From positions 25,630-89,629 of the forward strand of contig JAUSFM010000014.1 of the NCBI GenBank assembly GCA_030651375.1: a DNA stretch of 64,000 nucleotides, read 5' to 3'. The notes under the pieces are model-generated. The model did not search any database. It had not been told where the DNA came from and saw nothing but the letters and a program-made list of their open reading frames with translations. Of this stretch, positions 32,142-40,579 are shown piece by piece. Positions within the stretch are counted from its first letter, which is position 1. Every line of letters starts with the position of its first letter. Origin of the DNA: Candidatus Woesearchaeota archaeon (GTDB lineage: Archaea; Nanobdellota; Nanobdellia; Woesearchaeales; UBA12501). The position numbers were made by a program, and so were the translations under genes.

Positions 32142-32303
32142 TTATTTCTTCCGTACCGGCCGGAGCGCGGGGCTGCCACACGATCGGCATTTTATTTTGC
32201 CGGCGAGAATCTTGCGCATGGAGCTGCGCCGCTTTGCCTTGCAGTTTCTGCATACAAAGATGTTGCGCTGAATCCGTGCTGCTGCTTCAGGAAATTTGAC
32301 CAT
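32142..32303 (-). CDS. rpl40e: Large-subunit ribosomal protein eL40
   Basis: 53 aa: MVKFPEAAARIQRNIFVC opens the protein, followed by a four-Cys zinc ribbon (CRNC ... CRSC) and a basic end (PALRPVRKK). This is the short archaeal eL40, the ribosomal part of eukaryal ubiquitin-L40. It lies 46 bases after the aIF5A gene on the same strand. It is shorter than routine gene-calling limits. Confidence 0.92.
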   Translation of the reverse strand: MVKFPEAAARIQRNIFVCRNCKAKRRSSMRKILAGKIKCRSCGSPALRPVRKK

Positions 32304-32349
32304 AAAAATCACGTGGTAGTTTGGTTGTTATGTGTTTATTTAACTTGGT

Positions 32350-32742
32350 TTATTTGACTTGTTTCATCACTTTGCTGTCGAGGATGATCCAGTACAGTAT
32401 TTGACATCCTTCGACGCACGTCTGCTTGAACTCATCAGGAATGTCAATGTCGAATGTTTCGTAGGTCTCAACGTCCATGACGTTTGCCTTGTTGTCCTTG
32501 ATGGAAAGAACCTGTGCGGTCTTTTTTTCCACCATGGGCACGTCAACGCTGTCGTGGCCGGGCATGACCACCACGCGTTTCTTGTCATCCAACAGGCCGA
32601 CACCGGTTAGCCGGACCTTGGCATGGCCGTGCTTGCCAGGCCGTGAGGTCTGGGTATCAGTAACTTTGCACGCAACACCGTCAATAATGACATAGTTGCC
32701 TTTCTGCAATGTTGCAACGCTGACTGGTTTTGTATCGCCCAT
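32350..32742 (-). CDS. eif5a: Translation factor aIF5A
   Basis: 130 aa. The N-terminal SH3-like domain carries the hypusine loop SRPGKHGHAK with Lys37 as the modification site. The C-terminal OB domain follows (about 70-130). The factor binds the ribosomal E site and helps elongation through difficult peptides and termination. A TATA box (ATATTTAAATACC, about 32771-32781) precedes it. No deoxyhypusine synthase is in the window. Confidence 0.95.
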   Translation of the reverse strand: MGDTKPVSVATLQKGNYVIIDGVACKVTDTQTSRPGKHGHAKVRLTGVGLLDDKKRVVVMPGHDSVDVPMVEKKTAQVLSIKDNKANVMDVETYETFDIDIPDEFKQTCVEGCQILYWIILDSKVMKQVK

Positions 32743-32873
32743 CTAAACACCAAGGTGGTTGGGTTATGAAGTGGTATTTAAATATTTCTAAAACAGTTAA
32801 AAAGGGGAGAAAGAAGAGAACTTTAAAAAGAAGAAAAGAAGCAAAAAAGAAAAGAATAGAGAAAAGAGAGGGA

Positions 32874-33062
32874 TTACGGCACTGATATGTAGGTATTGGG
32901 GCTATAGTGCGACGTATCAGTCTGTGGAGCGGTTCGCCCAACGGTGTTTGCGGTCAATACGACCTTGCCGTTCATGATTTTCTTTCCCGTCACGGTATAG
33001 AGGGACTTTTTGATGATAACCCGATCGCCCGGCTGAACATCCTTTGCTTTGACGCGTTTCAT
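32874..33062 (-). CDS. Small SH3/KOW-like protein of unknown function
   Basis: 62 aa: 'MKRVKAKDVQPGDRVIIKKS', then 'YTVTGKKIMNGKVVLTANTV' and a short tail. The N-terminal pattern 'v.pGD.vi....y.V' resembles small beta-barrels such as the N domain of aIF5A. TATA (CTTTAAATAGCC, near 33118-33128) and GGTGTGAT before the ATG support expression. Function is unknown. Confidence 0.6.
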   Translation of the reverse strand: MKRVKAKDVQPGDRVIIKKSLYTVTGKKIMNGKVVLTANTVGRTAPQTDTSHYSPNTYISVP

Positions 33063-33147
33063 AGTATCACACCCTTTGAGGTTTGTATCTTTTTCTTTTG
33101 AATCAATGCGGGAATTGGCTATTTAAAGTTTGTTGTTCACTACCAGT

Positions 33148-33918
33148 TCACCACCATTTTTTTATCAATCCGGCAAACGATGGCCGTAACCGTGAAACAC
33201 CATGCGGAGAGGCCATGCGATTCGCTCGCTTCGCTTTCCGCAGCGCGAGCCGCAAACGGGCGTCAACTGCGTCGAAGTGTTCAAATGTGCGCTCGGCTTT
33301 CTTGAATGTCGCATCATGATAACACACTCTTCCTGCGCCGCCGCGGTATTTGTAGTATTTGTGCAGCATCTCATGGTACATTACCGTATCCAACAACGCA
33401 GGATCATGCGCAAGGGATTTGAACACACTGCTAATGACAATGGCGTCTGTTTTGAAATTGTACGAGCCGAGCTTGGTGGTTGAATACCTTCCCCACATCA
33501 TATTGGGCTTTTCAACCATTCCAAGAAAATAGCGCTGGTTCAGCCGGCTGAATGAGTCATCGAGCACTGGATCATTTTCTGTTTTTGGGATAGTGATGTG
33601 AATGTTGCGCACAAAATTATGGTACAGGTCGAGATAGAGCGTGTTCATCTCTGATTTATTTTTCTTTTTGTGCTTCCACAAGCGCAGGTATAAATCCTGC
33701 AGCAGGCCCATTTTTATTTCAGGGCCGACACTGCGCCATTTTTTTGAGAGTTTCGCCTGCAGCATGTTTCCCCGAAGCAGAATCTGGGCATTGTACGGAG
33801 ACAAATGGCCAGAGTATGTGACTACGGAATCGTACAAGAAATGCTCGTCAAAAAGGTGGGTGTACGCATCTTTCATAAGGTTGACATCGATGGTGCTCAC
33901 CCTAAAAGTTTGCCTCAT
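33148..33918 (-). CDS. Zinc metallopeptidase-like protein (SprT/WLM-like)
   Basis: 256 aa from ATG at 33918, which overlaps the end of the aRF1 gene by 17 bases. The HExxH motif is HEMLH at 182-186, followed by His201 (VCYHDATFKKAER), a spacing seen in SprT/WLM-type peptidases. The N-terminal ~110 residues are helical and basic (KHKKKNKSE). It is soluble, with no membrane segment. In related families the substrate is protein bound to DNA or other complexes; here it is unknown. Translational coupling to aRF1 is suggested by the overlap. Confidence 0.7.
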   Translation of the reverse strand: MRQTFRVSTIDVNLMKDAYTHLFDEHFLYDSVVTYSGHLSPYNAQILLRGNMLQAKLSKKWRSVGPEIKMGLLQDLYLRLWKHKKKNKSEMNTLYLDLYHNFVRNIHITIPKTENDPVLDDSFSRLNQRYFLGMVEKPNMMWGRYSTTKLGSYNFKTDAIVISSVFKSLAHDPALLDTVMYHEMLHKYYKYRGGAGRVCYHDATFKKAERTFEHFDAVDARLRLALRKAKRANRMASPHGVSRLRPSFAGLIKKWW

Positions 33919-34996
33919 ACCGGAGTATGGCGGCAACTTTTCCCAGATCGCGCAGCTGCACGCCCTCGCGCGTTTCAGTGGAAATAATTTTGATGGTGCT
34001 CCCGACTGCGCGCGCTTTTTCCTCAAATTCTTCAATCACGCTGTCTTCGAGCGATGAGGACAAGAGAAGGGTCTCAACCATGCTCAACTCAAGGTATTTC
34101 ATCGTATCATCCTTGCCGTACGCCACCATGCCCTGCTTGGTGGAGAGCAGGGTAAAAAATTTGAGCATGATTGCTTTTTCGTCAGCAATCTCTGCTTTCG
34201 CCAGCACATCCTGGCTTTTGTCAACCAATTCCTGCAGGCCAAATTCTTCAGTGTAGCTCAAGTCTTTGATGGCGATGATTTTTTGCTTGAGCTGGTCAGT
34301 AACGTAATCTCCGTCGTAAAATTCGTTTTTAGTATGGCCGGGCCCTCCGAGCAAAATTCCCTTGAGGTCTTTCATCATCAGAAATTGTTCTTTGATATAA
34401 TCGCCCACTTTTTTGAAATGGTCTTTGGCTGCGCCTTCGCGCAGGCGGGAGAAACGCATGGCACTCTGGCCTCCTGCTTTGAATTTTCCCGGCACTTCAG
34501 AATGGGTTTTGAGAAGAGGAATGATTGTTTTTCCTTTCAACAACGCGATGTGCGCATCACGAAGGTCGAGCACGACAAGGCCATAGATTTCTTTTGACTC
34601 GCACATCTCCCGCAGTGGCTCAAGCACAAAATCTTTGTCACAGCGATACACACGCAGGTTCAGGTCAACGGGCGGCTCAATGCTCCACACACGCACATCG
34701 CTCTTGCCCTCTACTGATGCAATGTTGCCGGAAAATGCAGCAAGCCCGTTGGGGGGAGTTCTTCCGACAATACGCAAGTGCTGAATCATGCGCTCCAACG
34801 CGTCAGTGACATTTTTTCGCGTGGCCGCAGACTTGATGTTGGACGCGGTTCCTTGTTCCTGCGCAAGATGCTGCATGATTTTGATGAGATCGTAATCCTT
34901 GGGAACGTACACGGAGACAAATTCAGTATGCCTGCCTTTATACTGTTCAAGCTCCTTGATGAATCTTTTCAGCTTAAATCGCGCGGTTTCGTCCAT
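33902..34996 (-). CDS. prf1: Peptide chain release factor aRF1
   Basis: 364 aa. Domain 1 has NIKS (53-56) for stop-codon decoding, domain 2 has GGQ (175-177) for peptidyl-tRNA hydrolysis and domain 3 ends with 'STETREGVQLRDLGKVAAILRY'. Archaeal aRF1 is usually about 410-420 aa. The shortfall maps to the small Cys-containing minidomain of domain 3, which seems absent between 'ETLLLSSS' and 'VIEEFEEKA'. A TATA box (TTTTTAAATGCGCC) lies just before the start. The metallopeptidase gene overlaps its 3' end. Confidence 0.95.
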   Translation of the reverse strand: MDETARFKLKRFIKELEQYKGRHTEFVSVYVPKDYDLIKIMQHLAQEQGTASNIKSAATRKNVTDALERMIQHLRIVGRTPPNGLAAFSGNIASVEGKSDVRVWSIEPPVDLNLRVYRCDKDFVLEPLREMCESKEIYGLVVLDLRDAHIALLKGKTIIPLLKTHSEVPGKFKAGGQSAMRFSRLREGAAKDHFKKVGDYIKEQFLMMKDLKGILLGGPGHTKNEFYDGDYVTDQLKQKIIAIKDLSYTEEFGLQELVDKSQDVLAKAEIADEKAIMLKFFTLLSTKQGMVAYGKDDTMKYLELSMVETLLLSSSLEDSVIEEFEEKARAVGSTIKIISTETREGVQLRDLGKVAAILRYEANF

Positions 34997-35089
34997 GATA
35001 CCTGTGCAGAAGGGCGCATTTAAAAAGATTTACCTGAAGTGGGGGCATCTGTTTTATACACTGCTATTTCTACGCATACGAGAGCCAGC

Positions 35090-35290
35090 ACGAATGGACA
35101 AACAAAAACCCGCACGAACGAACAAGACTTCGGAAAATTGACACGCGCACCGTGCGATTTTTCCGCTGGGCAAAAACGTCGGCGCCGACGTTTTTGCTTT
35201 GAGAAGACCTATGAATATACAGCATCTTCACTCAAAAACCCGCGCAGCGGGTTTTTGCTCTTGTCGCGCTGTGCCGTTCGTCCGTATTGG
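35090..35290 (+). repeat. Palindrome-centred intergenic repeat, divergent copy D
   Basis: A perfect 28-bp palindrome at 35170-35197 has half-arm GCAAAAACGTCGGC. A second hairpin, CAAAAACCCGC/GCA/GCGGGTTTTTG, lies at 35233-35257. Left-flank words (CAAAAACCC, AACAAGAC, GCGCACCGTGCGATTTTTC) align loosely with copies A-C. No gene is supported in 34997-35365 apart from the TATA box CTTATAAACC near 35336-35346. Confidence 0.6.
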
Positions 35291-35365
35291 TTGACCCATA
35301 AAATACCTTTTAAATCGTCGAAAAAAAGAGTAAATCTTATAAACCATCTTTATTCAACAGGTTGT

Positions 35366-36364
35366 ATGACCACGATGCACGACCTTATCGACCGGATGAA
35401 GAAAAAGGCACAGGAAAAAAAGCGCACCATCATCGTGGCCGAAGGGTGGGATGAGCGCTGCCTGAAAGCAAGCGCGTCCATTCTCGCGAAGGGGTATGCC
35501 AACCTTATTCTTCTTGGAGACGAGAAAAAAATAAAAGACGAGGCAAAGAAGTGCAAGGCAGACATCACCAAGGCAACTCTTGTTAATCCAAAAACATACA
35601 AAGACACACCAAAACTGGCGAAAGAATTATACGAACTACGCAAGGCAAAAGGCCTGACTGAAGACGAGGCAAAAAAACTGATTTTGGATGTCAATTATTT
35701 CGGCTGCATGCTCCTGCACACCGGAAAAGCGGATGGACTTGCCGGAAGCGCAATATGCTCAACCGCGGAATTAATGCGGCCGGTGCTCCAGATTATCAAA
35801 ACAAAAAAAGACGCAGCACTGGTGTCTGAAGTGGTACTGGTCGAAGATGAAAAAAACAAGCGCGTGCTCTTTATGACCGACTGCAGCCTGAATCCGGAGC
35901 CGGATGAAGAACAGCTCGCCCAGATTGCAGTCAATGGCGGCGACTGCGCAGCCCACTTTGGCTTTGAGCCGCGTGTCGCATTTCTTTCCTATTCAACCAA
36001 AGGCAGCGGCGGCACTTCCCTGATTATTGAAAAAACACTGAAAGCAGTCGAGCTCGCGCGCAAAAAGAAAAAAGAATATGTTTTTGACGGCGAATTTCAA
36101 GGCGATGCGGCAATAAATCCGTACGCCGCCGGCAGAAAATGCCCCAATGCACTCATCAAAGGAGACGCCAATGTACTCGTCTTTCCCAATTTGACTGCGG
36201 CAAACATTGTCTGCCATCTGCTGGGACAATTATCCAACGCTACCATCGGTATGGCAATGCTAGTGGGATGCCGCAAACCAGTTGCCATTTTGGGGCGAAG
36301 CGCGCCACTCGCCACTGTTGAAAACCTTATCATCAGCTGCGCAATGAAAGCAAACACTGAGTGA
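35366..36364 (+). CDS. pta: Phosphate acetyltransferase
   Basis: 332 aa, normal length for the short Pta form. 'RTIIVAEGWDERCLKAS' opens the protein. 'GKADGLAGSAICSTAELMRP', 'FEPRVAFLSYSTKGSGG', 'DGEFQGDAAINP' and 'ANVLVFPNLTAANI' are the active-site segments of the Pta/Ptb family. It interconverts acetyl-CoA and acetyl phosphate; a butyryl-type substrate cannot be excluded. No acetate kinase is in the window. A TATA box about 22-30 bases before ATG 35366 supports this start. It is followed after four bases by a swivel-domain protein. The family is chiefly bacterial, so transfer is likely. Confidence 0.9.
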   Translation: MTTMHDLIDRMKKKAQEKKRTIIVAEGWDERCLKASASILAKGYANLILLGDEKKIKDEAKKCKADITKATLVNPKTYKDTPKLAKELYELRKAKGLTEDEAKKLILDVNYFGCMLLHTGKADGLAGSAICSTAELMRPVLQIIKTKKDAALVSEVVLVEDEKNKRVLFMTDCSLNPEPDEEQLAQIAVNGGDCAAHFGFEPRVAFLSYSTKGSGGTSLIIEKTLKAVELARKKKKEYVFDGEFQGDAAINPYAAGRKCPNALIKGDANVLVFPNLTAANIVCHLLGQLSNATIGMAMLVGCRKPVAILGRSAPLATVENLIISCAMKANTE

Positions 36365-36368
36365 AAAA

Positions 36369-37823
36369 ATGATACCCGGAATCAATCCCAATGCTGAGCT
36401 CTTTCGCTGGGGGCCGATTGACGGAAAGCCAGTCTACCCGGATGCATGGTACGAGCCAATGGCCGCTTTTGGAAAACGATATGTCCGATGGCCGACTTTT
36501 TTTATGGATATTACCAAAGAAAAAATGCTGTTTATTTGTGAACTCCAGCCATTACGGGATATTGGTGAGGAAAATTTTAAGCGGTTTATTCTGGTTGATA
36601 GTGAATTCAAGAAAAATTATGCGGAATGGAAACGACTGCTCAAGGAATTGCTGGCCATAGGAAAAAACATCAAAAAACTTGATGTACTCGACAAGAAAAA
36701 ACTTATCGAACTGTTTGAGCATTTTAGAACGACCTACACACGCCTCTGGACAGTTGGCCTGCTGCCAGAACTGGTAAACTGGGGCGGCGAGCAAATGCTC
36801 AAGCGCGAATTGCATAGAGTAATAAAAAATGAAGGAGAATTTCTGCATGCCTTTGAACGGTTTTCAGCGCCGGAAGATTACTCGTTTTATCAGGAAGAGG
36901 AAATTGATGTGCTCAAGATAAAAAAATACGAAAATAAAAAACAAAAATTTGAACAAGCGCTCGAAAAGCACCAGCAAAAATGGTTTTGGATGCTCAACAG
37001 CTATCACCACACACAGATACTGCCGGTTTCCCATTTCAAAAAGCACCTTGAGGAACTTTCTGCAAAAGAGGCGGCTGAAAAACTGCAAAAAATACTGAAC
37101 CTGCCGAAAAGTGTGAAGCAGGAGAAAAAAGGTCTCATCAAAAAATACAAACTCTCAAAAAATGCTGAAAAAATAATACACCGACTTTCGTTCTGTATCT
37201 GGTGGCAGGACACCCGCAAGAGATATATTTTCATGGTCAACCATTGGATGGACGTATTTCTTGCAGAAGCGCAGCGGCGATGTTCAGTTGATTTTAATGA
37301 GTTGCAGTATTACATGATTCGGGAAGTAGCTGCATTGTTCAAAACAGGGACACGCATTTCTGGAACAGATAGTAGCCGGCGAATGCAAGAGTATTTGATG
37401 ATATATGATACTGCGGCCAATAACTCACGGCTTGTCACAGATACCGCTGCGGCAAATCTAGTAAAGGACTATGTCGTTAAAAAAGTTGATCCGGCGACAA
37501 GAGAGCTGCGCGGCATTGTCGTGAGCAAAGGAAACGGAAACGTGGTTGGAACCGCCAAAATTGTGCTATCTGCAAGTGAAATCAGCAAAATAAAACAAGG
37601 CGACATTCTGGTCGCGCCCATGACCGCTCCGGATTACGTTGTCGGCATGAAAAAAGCAGTTGCGATTGTGACGGATGAAGGTGGCATGACAAGCCACGCG
37701 GCGATTGTGTCGAGAGAGCTGGGCGTGCCGTGTATTGTGGGGACGAAGGTGGCGACGAAGCTGCTGAAAGATGGAGATAGGATAGAAGTGGATACGAGTA
37801 AGGGGGTTGTGAGGAAGATATGA
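36369..37823 (+). CDS. PEP-utiliser swivel-domain protein 1
   Basis: 484 aa. Residues 1 to about 370 are mainly helical, rich in Lys and aromatic residues, without an ATP-grasp domain. Residues ~395-484 form the PEP-utilising mobile (swivel) domain: 'GDILVAPMTAPDYVVGMKKA', 'GGMTSHAAIVSRELGVPC' with phospho-acceptor His443, and 'DGDRIEVDTSKGVV'. Helix-then-swivel order without ATP domain recalls rifampin phosphotransferase minus its first domain. It lies four bases after pta and overlaps the acyltransferase downstream by four. The phosphate donor and substrate are unknown. It may pair with the ATP domain at 10791. Confidence 0.8.
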   Translation: MIPGINPNAELFRWGPIDGKPVYPDAWYEPMAAFGKRYVRWPTFFMDITKEKMLFICELQPLRDIGEENFKRFILVDSEFKKNYAEWKRLLKELLAIGKNIKKLDVLDKKKLIELFEHFRTTYTRLWTVGLLPELVNWGGEQMLKRELHRVIKNEGEFLHAFERFSAPEDYSFYQEEEIDVLKIKKYENKKQKFEQALEKHQQKWFWMLNSYHHTQILPVSHFKKHLEELSAKEAAEKLQKILNLPKSVKQEKKGLIKKYKLSKNAEKIIHRLSFCIWWQDTRKRYIFMVNHWMDVFLAEAQRRCSVDFNELQYYMIREVAALFKTGTRISGTDSSRRMQEYLMIYDTAANNSRLVTDTAAANLVKDYVVKKVDPATRELRGIVVSKGNGNVVGTAKIVLSASEISKIKQGDILVAPMTAPDYVVGMKKAVAIVTDEGGMTSHAAIVSRELGVPCIVGTKVATKLLKDGDRIEVDTSKGVVRKI

Positions 37824-38959
37824 CAATTTCACAAAACCAGCGCATCAGGGAAGCAGTGAAAGAGTTGATTAGTTCTGACAAGAAAAAAACAACGCTCTTT
37901 GTTGAGAATGAACATGTCCGCGGCGTTTCTCTTCCGAAATTCTGGTACAACAAACTGGTTTTCACGCTTCAAAAAAAGCTGGTGCCGTGCCATTTCAAGA
38001 ACTGGCTTTTGCGCACAACAGGGATGAACGTCGGCCATGACGTGTGTATTCCGCACGACATTTCATTTGATGCCTGTTTTCCGCAATTAATCACCATCGG
38101 TGATGGCGCATTGGTCGGCGGCGGCTCGACGCTGATTGGGCATCGTTTTGAAAAGAGCGGCAAAGGATGCAAACTCACCATCGGCAAAGTTGAAATCAAG
38201 GAACGCGCCATGAGCGGTGGCATGTGCACACTCTTGCCCGGCGCAGTGATTAACAAAAATTCTATTCTCGGAATGAATACACCGACCTTTGACATCGAAA
38301 CTGGTGAGGGAGAATTATGGGAAGGAATCCCCGCGAAAATGACGCACAAATTCTCTCCCGAAGAGATTGAAAAATATTTCAAGCCGGCAACAAAAGATCC
38401 GGTAGAACAAAAAAAATATTACAAAGAATTCCGCGAGAAAGTTGATGCCTTTCTGAAAGACTCCACGCAGAATTATTTGAAGATTTACTACAACGGTAAC
38501 CGCCTTGGCGCCGGCAATGACTGGTTTCGGGCGCGCAATATCATCAGACTTTTCTTCAACGGCGGAGTGGTTGAGTTTACCCGCTTGCTGCCCTCATGCT
38601 GGCTCAAAATAGCGCTGCTGCGCATGATTGGCACAACGATTGGCAAGAATTGCACCATCGACAAGGGTGTGGTGATTGACCACATCTTCCCGGAAACCAT
38701 CACGCTCCAAGACAATGTAGTGCTTGAGCATGATGTCTATCTTGACGGCCACGAATACACGATTACCCAGACGGTGTTCGGCAGAACGCTCATCAAAAAT
38801 GGCGCACGCATTGGTGCTGGAACATTGGTGAGAATCGGCACGACCATTGGCGAGAACAGCGTTGTTGAGCCAAAGAGCCTTGCCCAGCGTGTCATCCCTG
38901 ATAATGAGGTCTGGGGTGGTGTACCGGCGAAATTCATACGCAAGATAGACAAAAAATAA
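37820..38959 (+). CDS. Tandem left-handed beta-helix acyltransferase
   Basis: 379 aa with two hexapeptide-repeat modules. The first (about 70-175) has 'ITIGDGALVGGGSTLIGH', 'ERAMSGGMCTLLPGAVINK' and 'LWEGIPAKMTHKF'. The second (about 275-375) has 'GTTIGKNCTIDKGVVIDHIF', 'GARIGAGTLVRIGTTIGENS' and 'VWGGVPAKFIRKI'. Each ends in the typical 'GvPAK' segment, as in sugar or amino-acid tail acetyltransferases. The duplication within one chain is uncommon. Acetyl-CoA as donor fits the nearby pta, but that is inference. Its ATG overlaps the preceding stop (ATGA). Confidence 0.85.
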   Translation: MTISQNQRIREAVKELISSDKKKTTLFVENEHVRGVSLPKFWYNKLVFTLQKKLVPCHFKNWLLRTTGMNVGHDVCIPHDISFDACFPQLITIGDGALVGGGSTLIGHRFEKSGKGCKLTIGKVEIKERAMSGGMCTLLPGAVINKNSILGMNTPTFDIETGEGELWEGIPAKMTHKFSPEEIEKYFKPATKDPVEQKKYYKEFREKVDAFLKDSTQNYLKIYYNGNRLGAGNDWFRARNIIRLFFNGGVVEFTRLLPSCWLKIALLRMIGTTIGKNCTIDKGVVIDHIFPETITLQDNVVLEHDVYLDGHEYTITQTVFGRTLIKNGARIGAGTLVRIGTTIGENSVVEPKSLAQRVIPDNEVWGGVPAKFIRKIDKK

Positions 38960-39006
38960 AAAGCAGCTCGTGTTAGTGCTCTAAAAAACAGTAAAAGAGG
39001 ATCAGT

Positions 39007-40308
39007 ATGGTCTTGTTTAGTGGGATTGTTGTTTTTATCGGCGTACTAATCTCAATTCTTCTTCAGAAAAAAAACGAACATGGCCATGCAGCAAGCCACG
39101 CCGGCCACGGCCATGATGAATCAGGGCTTGAACTGAAAGTGCACGATCCATTCAACGTCGAGCCGCCGGTACGCGACAAAGAAAAAAGAGAAGCACTTTA
39201 CCCCGGCAAAAAAAGCGCGCAGGCACAGTATGAGAGCGACCCGACGAAATATGCAGTCAAGGGTATGGAACATGAGCTTGAAGGCGCGCGCCAGCGCATG
39301 CCCGGTCCGCGCAAGCTGGCAGATAAAGTGCGCCTGATGTTTGAAAATGTCAGAAACATTGCAGTGAACGCGGTTGACAACACTGTTGGTGTGCCGATTG
39401 CACACTATCAAAACTGGAAAACAGCAAAGTATCTCAAAGCGCACCCCGACACAAAAAATCCTGTTCTCTATCTTATGCATGGGCTTGCGCAAACAATTGG
39501 CAGCCAGTGGCGGCTGGCGAGCCAGGCACGCGAACTGGGGATACAGCCGTATCATCTAAAAGGCAAGCATGCGCTTGGCGATACCGGCGCTGCGGAAGAT
39601 GCGTTCCACCAGATTGAGCATTTACACCACCAAACGCACCTGCACAATCCATCAAAGAGAAAAGATTATTACAGCGGCCACAGCTCAGGCGGAAACGTTG
39701 GTATTGAAATGGCGGCAAATGAAAAAATAAAAAAATATGGCATCCATCAAGTGCAAGCACGCGCGCCGACGCCGCATGGCTTCAAAAGAATGAGCACGAT
39801 TGAACAAAAAGCAGCAGGCATGATTCTTGACATTGAAGGAGAAAATCTCGGCACCAGCAAGGCAGCGCGCGAAGGAGCGCTGCGAAAATACGAACGACAA
39901 CCACATGTACCGGTGTATATTGTTTCTGGCAGGGAAGATGCGCTCGTACCGCCGAATGAAACGGTGTACAAGCACGCCAAAGGGTACCATGTACTCCAGC
40001 ACAAAGATGCTACCCACTTTGGCACCAGCGGGGTAAATAGAGAAGTAAACAAAAAAACGCTGGATTTGATTGTTGACCCGAAACTCTATCGACCGGTTGA
40101 CTGGTACGCGAAAAAGCCGGAATCAGCCAAAAATAAAGTTGATTTGTTCGGACGCGACTCCGCTGCAAAGCCGGAAATGGAACGATGGAACAAAGAACGC
40201 GCGAAATATCACGGGCATGAGTATCATGCGCCGGGCAAGCACTACCATGGCGCGCCGAAACAGGGGCATGGAGCAGAGCAGAAACATGCGGCGCACGGGC
40301 ATCATTGA
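39007..40308 (+). CDS. Membrane-anchored alpha/beta hydrolase with His-rich ends
   Basis: 433 aa. An N-terminal membrane helix (about 2-19) is followed by a His-rich stretch (HGHAASHAGHGHD). The middle has alpha/beta-hydrolase features: 'NPVLYLMHGLAQTIGSQW' (oxyanion strand), 'YSGHSSGGNVG' with nucleophile Ser226, 'SGREDALVPP' (acid) and 'HKDATHFGT' (His). The final ~45 residues are again His/Gly-rich (HGHEYHAPGKHYH, HAAHGHH). It is probably an extracytoplasmic lipase or esterase whose ends may bind metal; substrate is unknown. Confidence 0.75.
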   Translation: MVLFSGIVVFIGVLISILLQKKNEHGHAASHAGHGHDESGLELKVHDPFNVEPPVRDKEKREALYPGKKSAQAQYESDPTKYAVKGMEHELEGARQRMPGPRKLADKVRLMFENVRNIAVNAVDNTVGVPIAHYQNWKTAKYLKAHPDTKNPVLYLMHGLAQTIGSQWRLASQARELGIQPYHLKGKHALGDTGAAEDAFHQIEHLHHQTHLHNPSKRKDYYSGHSSGGNVGIEMAANEKIKKYGIHQVQARAPTPHGFKRMSTIEQKAAGMILDIEGENLGTSKAAREGALRKYERQPHVPVYIVSGREDALVPPNETVYKHAKGYHVLQHKDATHFGTSGVNREVNKKTLDLIVDPKLYRPVDWYAKKPESAKNKVDLFGRDSAAKPEMERWNKERAKYHGHEYHAPGKHYHGAPKQGHGAEQKHAAHGHH

Positions 40309-40330
40309 GTTCTAAAAAGGAAAGGTTTAA

Positions 40331-40357
40331 ATATGTGTAAACAAATAATACACATAT
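40331..40357. promoter_or_regulatory. Inverted-repeat operator of the VapBC-like pair
   Basis: ATATGTGTA (40331-40339) and TACACATAT (40349-40357) form a perfect inverted repeat with a nine-base spacer, directly between the TATA box (AGGTTTAAATATG, 40322-40334) and the ATG at 40358. Its place fits autorepression by the antitoxin. Confidence 0.65.
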
Positions 40358-40579
40358 ATGGCAAACATGACTCTTTCAGTTCCTGAAGAACTCCACAGAG
40401 AAATGAACGTGCATTCTGACATTAGATGGAGCGATGTTGCGCGCCAGGCATTCGAAAAAAAGATTAAGGAACTCCACTGGATGGATAAGGTTCTCGAAAA
40501 GAGCACGCTGACCGAAGAAGATGCAGAAAAAATTGGCCATAAGATAAAACACGAAATCGCAAAGAGATTCAGGCAATGA
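40358..40579 (+). CDS. VapB-like antitoxin
   Basis: 73 aa. 'MANMTLSVPEELHREMNVHS' and 'IRWSDVARQAFEKKIKEL' give an N-terminal ribbon-helix-helix DNA-binding fold; the C-terminal helix (LTEEDAEKIGHKIKHEIA) would bind the toxin. It overlaps the PIN-domain gene by four bases. The promoter holds an inverted repeat suited to autorepression. Confidence 0.8.
   Translation: MANMTLSVPEELHREMNVHSDIRWSDVARQAFEKKIKELHWMDKVLEKSTLTEEDAEKIGHKIKHEIAKRFRQ

Noticed and set aside
33902..34035. 39-codon N-terminal extension of the metallopeptidase
   Set aside because: It lies entirely within the aRF1 gene in another frame; ATG 33918 gives the typical short overlap.
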